A DNA stretch of 8,977 nucleotides from Bacteroidales bacterium UBA1197 (GCA_002309995.1 DBYB01000002.1:18091-27067); one strand, 5' to 3'. Positions 1 to 4,921 are shown, numbered from the stretch's first letter. The notes: a model not told the origin generated them from the letters alone. Translations and numbers: made by a program.

Positions 1-927
1 GCCTGCTATATCGAGTTCCCGCAGGGGCATGCGAACGTGTGCCCGGAACTGGGACATAACCCGGAAGAGATTGCGCGCATAAAGGGCAATATACGCGAAC
101 TGGTGCTCAACGAGACCTTCGACCTGGATTCCATATGCGTGGAGGCTTACGCGTCGCCGGAAGGGGCTTTCAGGGCCAATGATGCGCTGGCGGCGAGGCG
201 GGCGCTGGCGGCGTCGGAGTATTTCTCGGACTATGCTGCGATGCTGCGCGATTCGCTGGCGGCCGAGGCCGGGGTGATGCTGACGCTCGGCGGGGCGGAT
301 GAGGCACGGGCAGGGGAGACGGCGATATCGTTCCGCAGCCGGAGCGGCGGGGAGAACTGGCGTATGCTGGACAGGCTGATGGAGGAGGATGACGTGCTGA
401 GCCGGCAGACGAAGGACTTCTACCGGAGCACGGCCTCGGTGGCTGACCGCGACGCCCGCGAGCGTGCGCTCAGCAGGCACAGGGACTACCGTTATATGCG
501 TGAGCATCTGTACCCCCGGCTCCGGCTGGTGAAATTCAATTTCTATCTGCACCGCAAGGGGATGGTGCGGGATACCCTGATCACCTCCGAGCCGGACACT
601 GCCTATATGCGCGGGGTTAAATGCCTTCAGGAGCACGACTACGAGGAGGCTCTGAAGATACTTTGGCCGTACAGGGATTACAATACGGCGGTGGCCTGCG
701 TGGCGCTTGACCGTAACGCGACGGCGGAAGAGATCCTGGCGCAGCTTCCTGGGAGCGCCGGGGGAGACTACCTGATGGCGATCATCCGTGCCCGCGAGGG
801 CGACGAGCGCTCCGCGGCCGAGCATTACATCCACGCCTGCGCCCGCGAGCCGTCCTACGTGCACCGCGGCAACCTGGACCCGGAAATCAGTGCGCTGATA
901 CGCAAATATCAATTGAATAACGAATAA
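1..927 (+). CDS. OmpA-like domain protein with TPR-like C-terminal region (5' partial)
   Basis: The frame is open from the first base to the TAA at 925-927, so the true start and any signal peptide lie upstream. An internal GTG at 37 could be miscalled as the start, but the sequence before it (IEFPQGHANVCPELGHN) fits the first strand of an OmpA-like domain. Seen: the motif SPEG-x4-N followed by an arginine/alanine-rich helix, typical of Bacteroidetes OmpA-like/peptidoglycan-associated proteins; a middle stretch with an R-x2-L and Y-x-Y pattern before 'LYPRLR'; and a C-terminal third (about residues 200-300) with helical repeats (AYMRGVKCLQEHDYEEALKI, then AAEHYIHACAREP) that read like TPRs. 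Inference: a periplasm-facing outer-membrane or lipoprotein-type envelope protein that may bind peptidoglycan. Its codons are GC-rich, like the next gene. The family call is fairly safe; the specific role is unknown. Confidence 0.72.
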   Translation, partial: ACYIEFPQGHANVCPELGHNPEEIARIKGNIRELVLNETFDLDSICVEAYASPEGAFRANDALAARRALAASEYFSDYAAMLRDSLAAEAGVMLTLGGADEARAGETAISFRSRSGGENWRMLDRLMEEDDVLSRQTKDFYRSTASVADRDARERALSRHRDYRYMREHLYPRLRLVKFNFYLHRKGMVRDTLITSEPDTAYMRGVKCLQEHDYEEALKILWPYRDYNTAVACVALDRNATAEEILAQLPGSAGGDYLMAIIRAREGDERSAAEHYIHACAREPSYVHRGNLDPEISALIRKYQLNNE

Positions 928-942
928 TATTGAGTATCTTTG
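912..942 (+). promoter_or_regulatory. Bacteroidetes-type promoter with near-leaderless start
   Basis: ATTG at 912-915, a 19-nt spacer, then TATCTTTG at 935-942, matching the TAnnTTTG -7 element of Bacteroidetes. It overlaps the end of the preceding gene. Transcription would start at about 946-949, only a few bases before the ATG at 951. Confidence 0.6.
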
Positions 943-950
943 CGGCCGTT

Positions 951-2249
951 ATGACAAATATCAAGTTCGTTTCGGCCGACGAGGCCGTCAGCCATATCCC
1001 TTCGCACAGTCACGTCCATCTGAGCAGCGTCGCCAGCGTGCCTCACTGCCTCATCAGCGCCCTGTGCCGCCGTGCCGACGCCGGCGACGTTTGCGACCTG
1101 CATTTCCATCACTTCCATACCGAGGGGCCCGCTCCTTACAGCGAGCCGCGCTACGAGGGCATCTTCTTCGAGCAGGGCTTCTTCGTGGGTCCGAACGTGC
1201 GCGCCAACGTGAACGCCGGTTATGCCGACTACACTCCGGTCCACCTGGGGGAGACGCCCCGCCTCTACAGGAGCGGCGCCATCAAGCTGGGTGCGGCTCT
1301 GGTGAACGTGTCGCTGCCGGACGCCGAGGGGCGCGTGTCGCTGGGTACTTCGGTGGACTGCTCGGTGGCGGCCATCCAGACGGCGGACGTGGTCATCGGC
1401 GTGGTCAACCCCAACGTGCCATTCGCTTACGGCGACCTCATCCCGCTGGAGTCTTTCGACTACCTGGTGCAGGACGACGCTCCGCTGGTGACGGCCAACT
1501 TCGCGGAACCGACGCCTACGGAGATGCTGATCGGCAAGAACTGCGCTGCGCTGGTGGAAGACGGCGACTGCCTGCAGATGGGCATCGGCGCGCTCCCGAA
1601 CGCTCTTGCGTCTCAGCTGGGCGACCACAAGCACCTGGGCCTGCATACCGAGATGTTTGCCGACGGGCTTCTGCGCCTCATCAAGAAGGGCGTGATAGAC
1701 GGCTCCTGCAAGCAGATCGACAAGGGCAAGGTGGTGGCGTCCTTCCTGCTGGGTTCGCAGGACGTTTACTCCTTCATCGACCATAACCCCGACGTGCTGA
1801 TGCGCGACATCACTTATACCAACGACCCCTGGGTCATCTCCCGCAACAAGAAGATGAAGGCGATCAACAGCGCCACCGAGGTCGACCTGACGGGCCAGAT
1901 CAGCGCCGATTCTATCGGTATGCGCATCTTCAGCGGCACCGGCGGCCAGGTGGAGTTCGTGCGCGGCGCCTCTATGTCGGAGGGCGGCAAGAGCATAACC
2001 GCTTTCGCCTCCCGCACCAACAAGGGCAAGAACAAGATAGTCAGCACTATCAACCCCGGCGGCGGCATCGTCACCCCGAGGGCCGACGCCCACTGGATCG
2101 TCACCGAGTACGGCGCCGTCGACCTCTACGGCCGCAGCCTCCAGGAGCGCGCCAAACTACTCATCAGCATCGCCCACCCCGACGACCGCGAGATGCTCGA
2201 GCGCGAAGCCTTCGACCGCTTCGGCCCCCACTTCCGCTTCGGCCTCTAG
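951..2249 (+). CDS. Acetyl-CoA hydrolase/CoA-transferase family protein
   Basis: A 432-aa cytoplasmic enzyme of the acetyl-CoA hydrolase/4-hydroxybutyrate CoA-transferase family, which moves CoA between acyl-CoA and a free carboxylate. Seen: the N-terminal substrate-side segment VASVP; the glycine-rich MGIGALPNAL segment; GLHTEMFADG, where E234 aligns with the family's catalytic glutamate that forms the glutamyl-CoA thioester; and the C-terminal CoA-site segment SGTGGQVEFVRGA, then NPGGGIVTPRADAHWIVTEYGA. Length is normal and the gene appears intact. I chose ATG 951 rather than an in-frame TTG at 930 because the predicted -7 box lies between them and the protein family begins near MTNIKFVSA. 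The exact substrate (acetate, butyrate, succinate or 4-hydroxybutyrate) cannot be told from the sequence. It is probably cotranscribed with the acetyltransferase 17 nt downstream. Confidence 0.88.
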   Translation: MTNIKFVSADEAVSHIPSHSHVHLSSVASVPHCLISALCRRADAGDVCDLHFHHFHTEGPAPYSEPRYEGIFFEQGFFVGPNVRANVNAGYADYTPVHLGETPRLYRSGAIKLGAALVNVSLPDAEGRVSLGTSVDCSVAAIQTADVVIGVVNPNVPFAYGDLIPLESFDYLVQDDAPLVTANFAEPTPTEMLIGKNCAALVEDGDCLQMGIGALPNALASQLGDHKHLGLHTEMFADGLLRLIKKGVIDGSCKQIDKGKVVASFLLGSQDVYSFIDHNPDVLMRDITYTNDPWVISRNKKMKAINSATEVDLTGQISADSIGMRIFSGTGGQVEFVRGASMSEGGKSITAFASRTNKGKNKIVSTINPGGGIVTPRADAHWIVTEYGAVDLYGRSLQERAKLLISIAHPDDREMLEREAFDRFGPHFRFGL

Positions 2250-2266
2250 CCGATTCGGTACGTAAT

Positions 2267-2743
2267 ATGTCAGAATTCATAATTCGTTATGCAGAGCCCC
2301 GTGACCTGGAAGCGGTTAATACGCTTCTGGGGCAGGTGCTGGCGGTGCATCACTCTGCAAGACCGGATCTGTTCCGTCCAACAGGTAAGAAATACACAGA
2401 CAAAGAGTTGTTGGCCATCTTCGGGAATCCTGATACTCCTGTCTTTGTTTACGAAAAGGATGGGGCAGTACTGGGATACGCCTTCTGTGTACTTCAGCAC
2501 CAGGACAGCGGTGCGCTGATGCCCATTACAACGTTGTATCTGGATGATTTATGTGTGCTGGAATCGGCCCGGGGCCTCCACATCGGTACCGTTTTGTTCG
2601 AAGCGGTGAAGGCGTTTGCAAAGGAGAAAGGATGCCACAACATCACCCTTCACGTCTGGGAAGGCAACCCCGGCGCAATGGCATTCTACAAAGCCCTTGG
2701 AATGAATCCCCAGTATACCTCAATGGAACTTCTCTGCAAATAA
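2267..2743 (+). CDS. GNAT family N-acetyltransferase
   Basis: A 158-aa single-domain GNAT acetyltransferase that would transfer an acetyl group from acetyl-CoA to an amine. Seen: an N-terminal IRYAEPRDLEAVNTLL typical of GNAT alpha1; motif A as LDDLCVLESARGLHIGTVLF, where the R-x-x-G/H-x-G pyrophosphate loop reads RGLHIGT; and motif B as WEGNPGAMAFYKALGM, ending in the usual FYxxLGM. Start ATG 2267 fits the family. The gene lies 17 nt after the CoA-transferase stop with no promoter of its own that I can see, so an operon is likely. Its codon use is clearly more AT-rich than the upstream gene, which may mark the edge of an acquired region. The acceptor substrate is unknown. Confidence 0.85.
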   Translation: MSEFIIRYAEPRDLEAVNTLLGQVLAVHHSARPDLFRPTGKKYTDKELLAIFGNPDTPVFVYEKDGAVLGYAFCVLQHQDSGALMPITTLYLDDLCVLESARGLHIGTVLFEAVKAFAKEKGCHNITLHVWEGNPGAMAFYKALGMNPQYTSMELLCK

Positions 2744-2775
2744 TTCCCTGACGGCTTTTTTGTCATTATTTCGGG

Positions 2776-2815
2776 CCCTGAGCTTGCCCTGAGCTTGTCG
2801 AAGGGCTTGTCGAAG
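2776..2815. repeat. REP-like repeat, nested partial copies
   Basis: The full unit CCCTGAGCTTGTCGAAGGG sits at 2787-2805. A left partial copy, CCCTGAGCTTG, precedes it at 2776-2786 and a right partial copy, CTTGTCGAAG, follows within 2806-2815. The outer bases CCCT/AGGG pair, the inner GA/GA would form tandem G-A mismatches, and a G-C pair follows. I recognise this as one of the dispersed short palindromic elements common in many bacterial genomes (from memory, not searched). It lies between convergent genes. Confidence 0.7.
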
Positions 2816-2818
2816 TGA

Positions 2819-2848
2819 CTTGTATTTTAAGAAAAATACTTATATTTG
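2819..2848 (+). promoter_or_regulatory. Candidate promoter directed at the 3' end of the minus-strand gene
   Basis: CTTG at 2819-2822, an 18-nt spacer and a perfect TATATTTG at 2841-2848. No plus-strand gene follows; transcription starting near 2854 would pass two hairpins (2862-2879, 2888-2911) and run antisense into the minus-strand gene ending at 2905. It could be the relic promoter of a lost gene or an antisense/small-RNA promoter. Confidence 0.4.
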
Positions 2849-2849
2849 C

Positions 2850-2879
2850 AAAAGAAATAAAGCGATTCTACGGATTCGC
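2850..2879 (-). terminator. Terminator-like hairpin for the minus-strand gene
   Basis: Read on the minus strand, GCGAAT at 2879-2874 pairs with AATCGC at 2867-2862 (four base pairs, one A-A mismatch, one T-A pair, 6-nt loop), followed by a T-rich run (TTTATTTCTTTT). It lies about 25 nt past the minus-strand stop codon. The stem is short, so termination strength is uncertain. Confidence 0.35.
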
Positions 2880-2887
2880 TGCTCTCT

Positions 2888-2911
2888 GGGCTGACAGTTG
2901 ATTGTCAGCCC
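2888..2911. repeat. Perfect 9-bp inverted repeat overlapping the stop codon
   Basis: GGGCTGACA (2888-2896), a 6-nt loop, and TGTCAGCCC (2903-2911) form a perfect 9-bp stem. The TGA stop codon of the minus-strand gene (2907-2905) lies inside one arm. No T-run follows on either strand, so it is more likely an mRNA 3'-end stabiliser or protein site than a plain terminator. Confidence 0.55.
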
Positions 2912-3393
2912 ACCGTATTATATAGGGAATAGGCTTCTTTCTCATCAAAAACCCATATGTGCGAAACAGAGAATCCCTTTTGTACGTATCCTTGGATTTG
3001 TCTGATCATATAGTTGTCAGTTAAGGAGCATTTGCGAATAATCAGGCTATCAGATTGCTCGAGACCGTTATGTAGCATATTTCGAAACGCTTTCTTAGGC
3101 TGAGTTGTCGTATATGACTCATATTCCACAAATTCACCATCAACAAGGAGGTCCGGACATTTACGATAATAGCGTGTGCCGATAAGCTCACCGTATACCA
3201 AACGATAGAGCGGATCTTTATAATGAACCGCACGGAGTACTTTTACTTCATGTCCATTATGGGCCAGGCATTCTGCAATAGCCATTATGTCGTCATAATC
3301 CGAGCCGGAGCTGTCAAATCCTATCATAAGCCAAATTGTTCCACCGCTCGGATACTGTTTGTACAGGACAAACACGTCACCGGAATCCTCCAT
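2905..3393 (-). CDS. Standalone CdiA-CT-like (putative PD-(D/E)XK nuclease) protein
   Basis: A 162-aa protein without signal peptide or membrane segment. Seen: an early helix AIAECLAHNGHEVKVL, which resembles the 'A..LA..G.xV' helix of CdiA C-terminal tRNase domains; then KCPDLLVDGEFVEYESY, where PD and the E-x-E pair sit where a PD-(D/E)XK nuclease core would place its metal ligands, although the usual lysine is serine; then a helix with FRNMLHNGLEQSDSLIIR and a terminal strand SHIWVFD. From memory, Bacteroidetes mobile elements carry similar proteins with the E-Y-E-S-Y motif. Inference: a toxin-type or element-borne nuclease-fold protein. ATG 3393 is the first start in frame; TGA lies two codons upstream. 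No immunity gene is visible beside it. It lies convergent to the GNAT gene with its own promoter. Fold moderately sure, activity not. Confidence 0.55.
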   Translation of the reverse strand: MEDSGDVFVLYKQYPSGGTIWLMIGFDSSGSDYDDIMAIAECLAHNGHEVKVLRAVHYKDPLYRLVYGELIGTRYYRKCPDLLVDGEFVEYESYTTTQPKKAFRNMLHNGLEQSDSLIIRKCSLTDNYMIRQIQGYVQKGFSVSHIWVFDEKEAYSLYNTVG

Positions 3394-3405
3394 ACATCAG
3401 TAGGA

Positions 3406-3477
3406 TTAAGAAATAAATGTATTCTTTGTGAAGGGAGCGCCTTCCAGAGGGGAACAGCCTGATGCTCCTGATTTCAT
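3406..3477 (-). other. Small upstream ORF in frame with the CdiA-CT-like gene
   Basis: A 23-codon frame (MKSGASGCSPLEGAPF and a short tail) starts at ATG 3477 and ends in TAA at 3408-3406. It lies between the minus-strand promoter and ATG 3393, in the same reading frame, with a second stop (TGA 3399-3397) before the main start. It could be a leader ORF or a broken N-terminal extension. No ribosome site supports it strongly. Confidence 0.2.
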
Positions 3478-3511
3478 TACCGGCCGATTCGGACGACCGT
3501 CTTGTTCAGTA

Positions 3512-3543
3512 CAAATATAGAAAAAATATGGGAGAGCCGCAAA
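3512..3543 (-). promoter_or_regulatory. Bacteroidetes-type promoter for the CdiA-CT-like gene
   Basis: On the minus strand TTTG (3543-3540), a 20-nt spacer, and a perfect TATATTTG (3519-3512). The transcript would start near 3507 and carry a leader of a little over 100 nt before ATG 3393, long enough for the small upstream ORF. Confidence 0.6.
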
Positions 3544-3555
3544 CAAATCTGTCTA

Positions 3556-3593
3556 AGATCCCCTCTGTCATCCTGAGCGTAGCGAAGGATCTC
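3556..3593. repeat. REP-like repeat with GTCAT...ATCTC flanks
   Basis: Core TCCTGAGCGTAGCGAAGGA at 3571-3589, preceded by GTCAT (3567-3571) and followed by ATCTC (3589-3593). An outer AGATCC (3556-3561) mirrors GGATCT (3587-3592). This is a widespread dispersed palindromic repeat, recognised from memory. Its core differs from the repeat at 2787 at five of 19 positions; the two end positions change together (C-G to T-A), preserving pairing. Confidence 0.7.
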
Positions 3594-3614
3594 TTCCCCC
3601 GCAACGTTAATTAC

Positions 3615-3656
3615 GGATCTCGTCCTCAAAAAAGGTTGATTTTGTGGACGAGATTC
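3615..3656. repeat. Hairpin H1 of a twin-hairpin pair
   Basis: The 17-base arms at 3615-3631 and 3640-3656 pair along their length except for one T-T mismatch (3626/3645) and one G-T pair (3616/3655), around an 8-nt loop (3632-3639). The arm core is CTCGTCC pairing with GGACGAG. It matches a second hairpin 51 bp downstream in layout. Confidence 0.65.
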
Positions 3657-3669
3657 GTTTTTTGAGCGG

Positions 3670-3703
3670 TTCATCCACAAGAACGGCCCATTTTGAGGAT
3701 GAA
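3670..3703. repeat. Hairpin H2 of a twin-hairpin pair
   Basis: Arms 3670-3682 and 3691-3703 (13 positions) pair except for an A-A mismatch (3677/3696) and one G-T pair, around an 8-nt loop (3683-3690). The arm core is TTCATCC pairing with GGATGAA. The mismatch falls at the same stem position as in H1, and two base pairs differ from H1 with both partners changed. Confidence 0.65.
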
Positions 3704-3707
3704 GGAG

Positions 3708-3740
3708 CCCTATCAGCTCTTGGAAGTCGATAGGGAGGCC
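3708..3740. repeat. Inverted repeat CCCTATC/GATAGGG
   Basis: CCCTATC (3708-3714) pairs with GATAGGG (3729-3735) across a 14-nt loop, directly after hairpin H2. T-rich sequence follows on the plus strand (from 3741), so a weak terminator is possible. Together with the two hairpins it makes 3615-3740 a highly folded, non-coding stretch. From 3741 to 3830 I see only AT-rich sequence with no gene. Confidence 0.4.
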
Positions 3741-3830
3741 ATTTTCTTTATGTTGTGCGCAATGGCTAGTATTTTGTAACATCTAAATTTTGCATAAAAC
3801 AAATATTAATTGCATCTTTTTTCTCGCTGC

Positions 3831-3861
3831 TTGTTTTTGGCAGTGAGAACATTTACTTTTG
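3831..3861 (+). promoter_or_regulatory. Bacteroidetes-type promoter for the leader ORF and exonuclease
   Basis: CTTG ending at 3833, a 20-nt spacer and TACTTTTG at 3854-3861. Transcription would start near 3867, about 16 nt before the ATG of the 11-codon leader at 3883. Confidence 0.55.
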
Positions 3862-3882
3862 CATCAGATCAGGAAACAGTAT

Positions 3883-3918
3883 ATGGCAAAGAACTACTTC
3901 GAAAAGTACGGCGTATGA
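3883..3918 (+). CDS. 11-codon leader ORF overlapping the exonuclease start
   Basis: ATG at 3883 opens MAKNYFEKYGV and stops at TGA 3916-3918. The stop overlaps the exonuclease start in the four bases ATGA (3915-3918), the classical geometry for translational coupling. It sits just after the predicted transcription start, so ribosomes would meet it first. It may be a true leader peptide or the 5' stub of a deleted gene. The peptide has no run of regulatory codons that would suggest amino-acid attenuation. Confidence 0.4.
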   Translation: MAKNYFEKYGV

Positions 3919-4409
3919 GAGATTTCGCGGCCATAGATTTTGAGACGGCCAATGAGTGCCGATGCAGCGTCTGCAGCGTGGGTGTAGTAATCGTCCGGAA
4001 TGGAGAGATTGTGGATACATTCTACAGCTTGATTCATCCGGAGCCGGAATACTATCAATGGTTCTGCCAGCAGGTACATGGCTTGTCAGAAGAAGACACA
4101 GAGGATGCGCCGGTGTTCCCTTATGTCTGGGAGAAGATTGCTCCGCTGATTGAAGGCCTTCCGCTTGTAGCGCACAACAGCAACTTCGACGAGGGCTGCC
4201 TAAAGGAAGTGTTCAAGGTGTACCAGATGGATTACCCGGATTACGAGTTCTACGACACGTTGGCCGCCTCCAGAAAGTATTTCGGATGCAGCATACCCAA
4301 CCATCAGCTTCAGACAGTCGCTGCAGCCTGCGGGTATGATCTGGAGAATCATCATCACGCATTGGCCGATGCAGAGGCCTGTGCCCACATCGCAATGAAA
4401 CTACTATAG
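3915..4409 (+). CDS. DnaQ-like DEDDh 3'-5' exonuclease
   Basis: A 164-aa single-domain exonuclease of the DNA polymerase III epsilon/RNase T superfamily, which would remove nucleotides from 3' ends using two metal ions. All catalytic positions are visible: D8 and E10 in AAIDFETA (Exo I), D92 in VAHNSNFD (Exo II), and H147 and D152 in HHALADAEA (Exo III), so it is a DEDDh member and appears active. The length fits a stand-alone domain; no BRCT, helicase or polymerase domain is attached. I took ATG 3915 because the fold begins at RDFAAIDFE; the frame is open further upstream to about 3810 but that part spans the promoter. Four nt separate its stop from the next ORF. Likely role: DNA repair, or nucleic-acid trimming within an accessory region. 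Confidence 0.85.
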   Translation: MRDFAAIDFETANECRCSVCSVGVVIVRNGEIVDTFYSLIHPEPEYYQWFCQQVHGLSEEDTEDAPVFPYVWEKIAPLIEGLPLVAHNSNFDEGCLKEVFKVYQMDYPDYEFYDTLAASRKYFGCSIPNHQLQTVAAACGYDLENHHHALADAEACAHIAMKLL

Positions 4410-4581
4410 AGATATGCAAAAGATAAACAAAAGGATTGCCCCCAATCACATCACGGAACTCTCTGAGTGTGAGATTTTCGTGTTCGGCAGCAATCTTGAA
4501 GGCAGACACATGGGCGGAGCCGCACGCTATGCCTATGAGCACTTTGGCGCAGAGTGGGGCAATGGAGTAGGACCGCAGGGG

Positions 4582-4692
4582 CACGGCCTTGAAGAAGGCC
4601 TCCGGCACGGCAATAGGTTTGCCGGTCACGTCGGTCACCCAGTTGCTGGAGTTAGTGTCGATGCATCCAGTGATTACCCAAGCATCGCCTGC
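4582..4692 (-). pseudogene. Fragment of a DNA/RNA non-specific endonuclease (NUC1-like), antisense
   Basis: On the minus strand the frame reads AGDA then WVITGCIDTN, a short linker, and TGKPIAVPEAFFKAV. The sequence V-x-T-G near a turn, followed some 15 residues later by a (V)-P-x-(A/Y)-F-(F/Y)-K, is the typical C-terminal half of DNA/RNA non-specific endonucleases. Only about 35 codons remain; the D-R-G-H active-site segment that would lie N-terminal of this slice is absent. It lies inside a plus-strand ORF and happens to keep that frame open. Boundaries are approximate: 4582-4585 at one end and 4681-4692 at the other. Confidence 0.55.
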
Positions 4693-4860
4693 CGCAAGAC
4701 CTTTATCTGCTTTGCCCTCTCAAACGGCATCCCGCCGGATGTTGTGATGATATTCACCGGCCACTGCGACTACAAATCCATGAAGCCCTACATCGACATC
4801 ACCGAATCCGCCAGGAAAGACGCCATCAAGAAGATGGAGGAGGCTTTCAAGAAGAAATAA
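4690..4860 (+). pseudogene. C-terminal remnant of a tyrosine recombinase/integrase
   Basis: From residue 93 of the chimeric ORF the sequence reads CRKTFICFALSNGIPPDVVM, then TGHCDYKSMKPYIDI. This carries the recombinase box II: R of C-R-K-T-F, H of T-G-H, and the nucleophilic tyrosine of K-P-Y-I. The histidine expected three residues before the arginine (H-x-x-R) is replaced at the junction by isoleucine. The N-terminal DNA-binding and core domains and the first catalytic arginine are gone, so it cannot act as a recombinase. The natural C-terminus (KKMEEAFKKK and stop) is retained. It shows that an integrative element once sat here. Confidence 0.8.
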
Positions 4861-4921
4861 TCGGTGATTAAAGCCGATATTCGCCGAACTTTTATCGGTG
4901 AATATCTTGCTTTTTCGCCGA
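4861..4921. promoter_or_regulatory. Four-box operator array, 17-bp period, alternating orientation
   Basis: Ten-base boxes with consensus TWTTCRCCGA: box 1 at 4861-4870 (minus, TAATCACCGA), box 2 at 4878-4887 (plus, TATTCGCCGA), box 3 at 4895-4904 (minus, TATTCACCGA), box 4 at 4912-4921 (plus, TTTTCGCCGA). All gaps are 7 bp, so starts are exactly 17 bp apart. Boxes 2 and 3 are the core of a 12-bp stem (4876-4887 with 4895-4906, one G-T pair) followed by a T-rich run, so this part might also serve as a terminator for the upstream operon. Box 4 lies between the -33 and -7 elements of the next promoter, as a repressor site would. Confidence 0.6.

Larger units (their letters stand above)
4414..4860 (+). 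pseudogene. Chimeric ORF: A1S_2505-like head + antisense nuclease slice + recombinase tail
   Basis: The frame is open for 148 codons but does not encode one family. Residues 1-57 (IFVFGSNLEGRHMGGAARYA, later FGAEWGNGVGPQGH) match the N-terminal third of A1S_2505-like proteins, which in intact members continues QG-x-S/T-Y-A-I-P-T. At about 4582 the homology ends. Bases 4582-4692 make sense only on the opposite strand (a DNA/RNA endonuclease slice), and from 4690 the protein becomes the C-terminus of a tyrosine recombinase. It starts 4 nt after the exonuclease stop, so it is probably still cotranscribed and may be translated as a fusion. Neither the A1S_2505 domain nor the recombinase is complete; I infer a remnant made by deletion and insertion, or an assembly chimera. 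Confidence 0.7.

Noticed and set aside
930..950. TTG at 930 as the start of the CoA-transferase
   Set aside because: It would lie before the predicted -7 promoter element, and the seven added residues are not family-like. ATG 951 is better.
1064..1786. Plus-strand frame of 240 codons inside the CoA-transferase gene
   Set aside because: Arginine-rich shadow of the real gene in another frame.
909..2093. Long open frame on the minus strand opposite the CoA-transferase gene
   Set aside because: Its translation is low-complexity, rich in R, H, V, A and G with no family motifs. It results from GC-biased codons of the real plus-strand gene.
2749..2765. TGAC...GTCA with a T-run, as terminator of the GNAT gene
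   Set aside because: The stem is only four base pairs and the T-run is in the loop rather than after the stem.
2776..2815. Short tandem units considered as a CRISPR array
   Set aside because: Nested partial copies of one 19-base unit with no spacers of regular length and no cas genes.
2841..2911. Possible tRNA or structured RNA gene after the TATATTTG element
   Set aside because: No cloverleaf, T-loop or CCA-type end can be drawn. Only two simple hairpins are present, so I kept it as a promoter and hairpins.
3477..3782. Minus-strand frame of 101 codons over the repeat region
   Set aside because: It consists of translated REP-like repeat and twin hairpins; it also carries the divergent promoter of the minus-strand gene.
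3810..3914. Upstream extension of the exonuclease frame
   Set aside because: It would run through the predicted promoter and leader ORF; the DnaQ fold begins at 3915.
4213..4638. Minus-strand frame of 141 codons
   Set aside because: Only its first dozen or so residues (TGKPIAVPEAFFKAV) are meaningful, as part of the endonuclease slice; the rest is antisense of the A1S_2505-like head and exonuclease.
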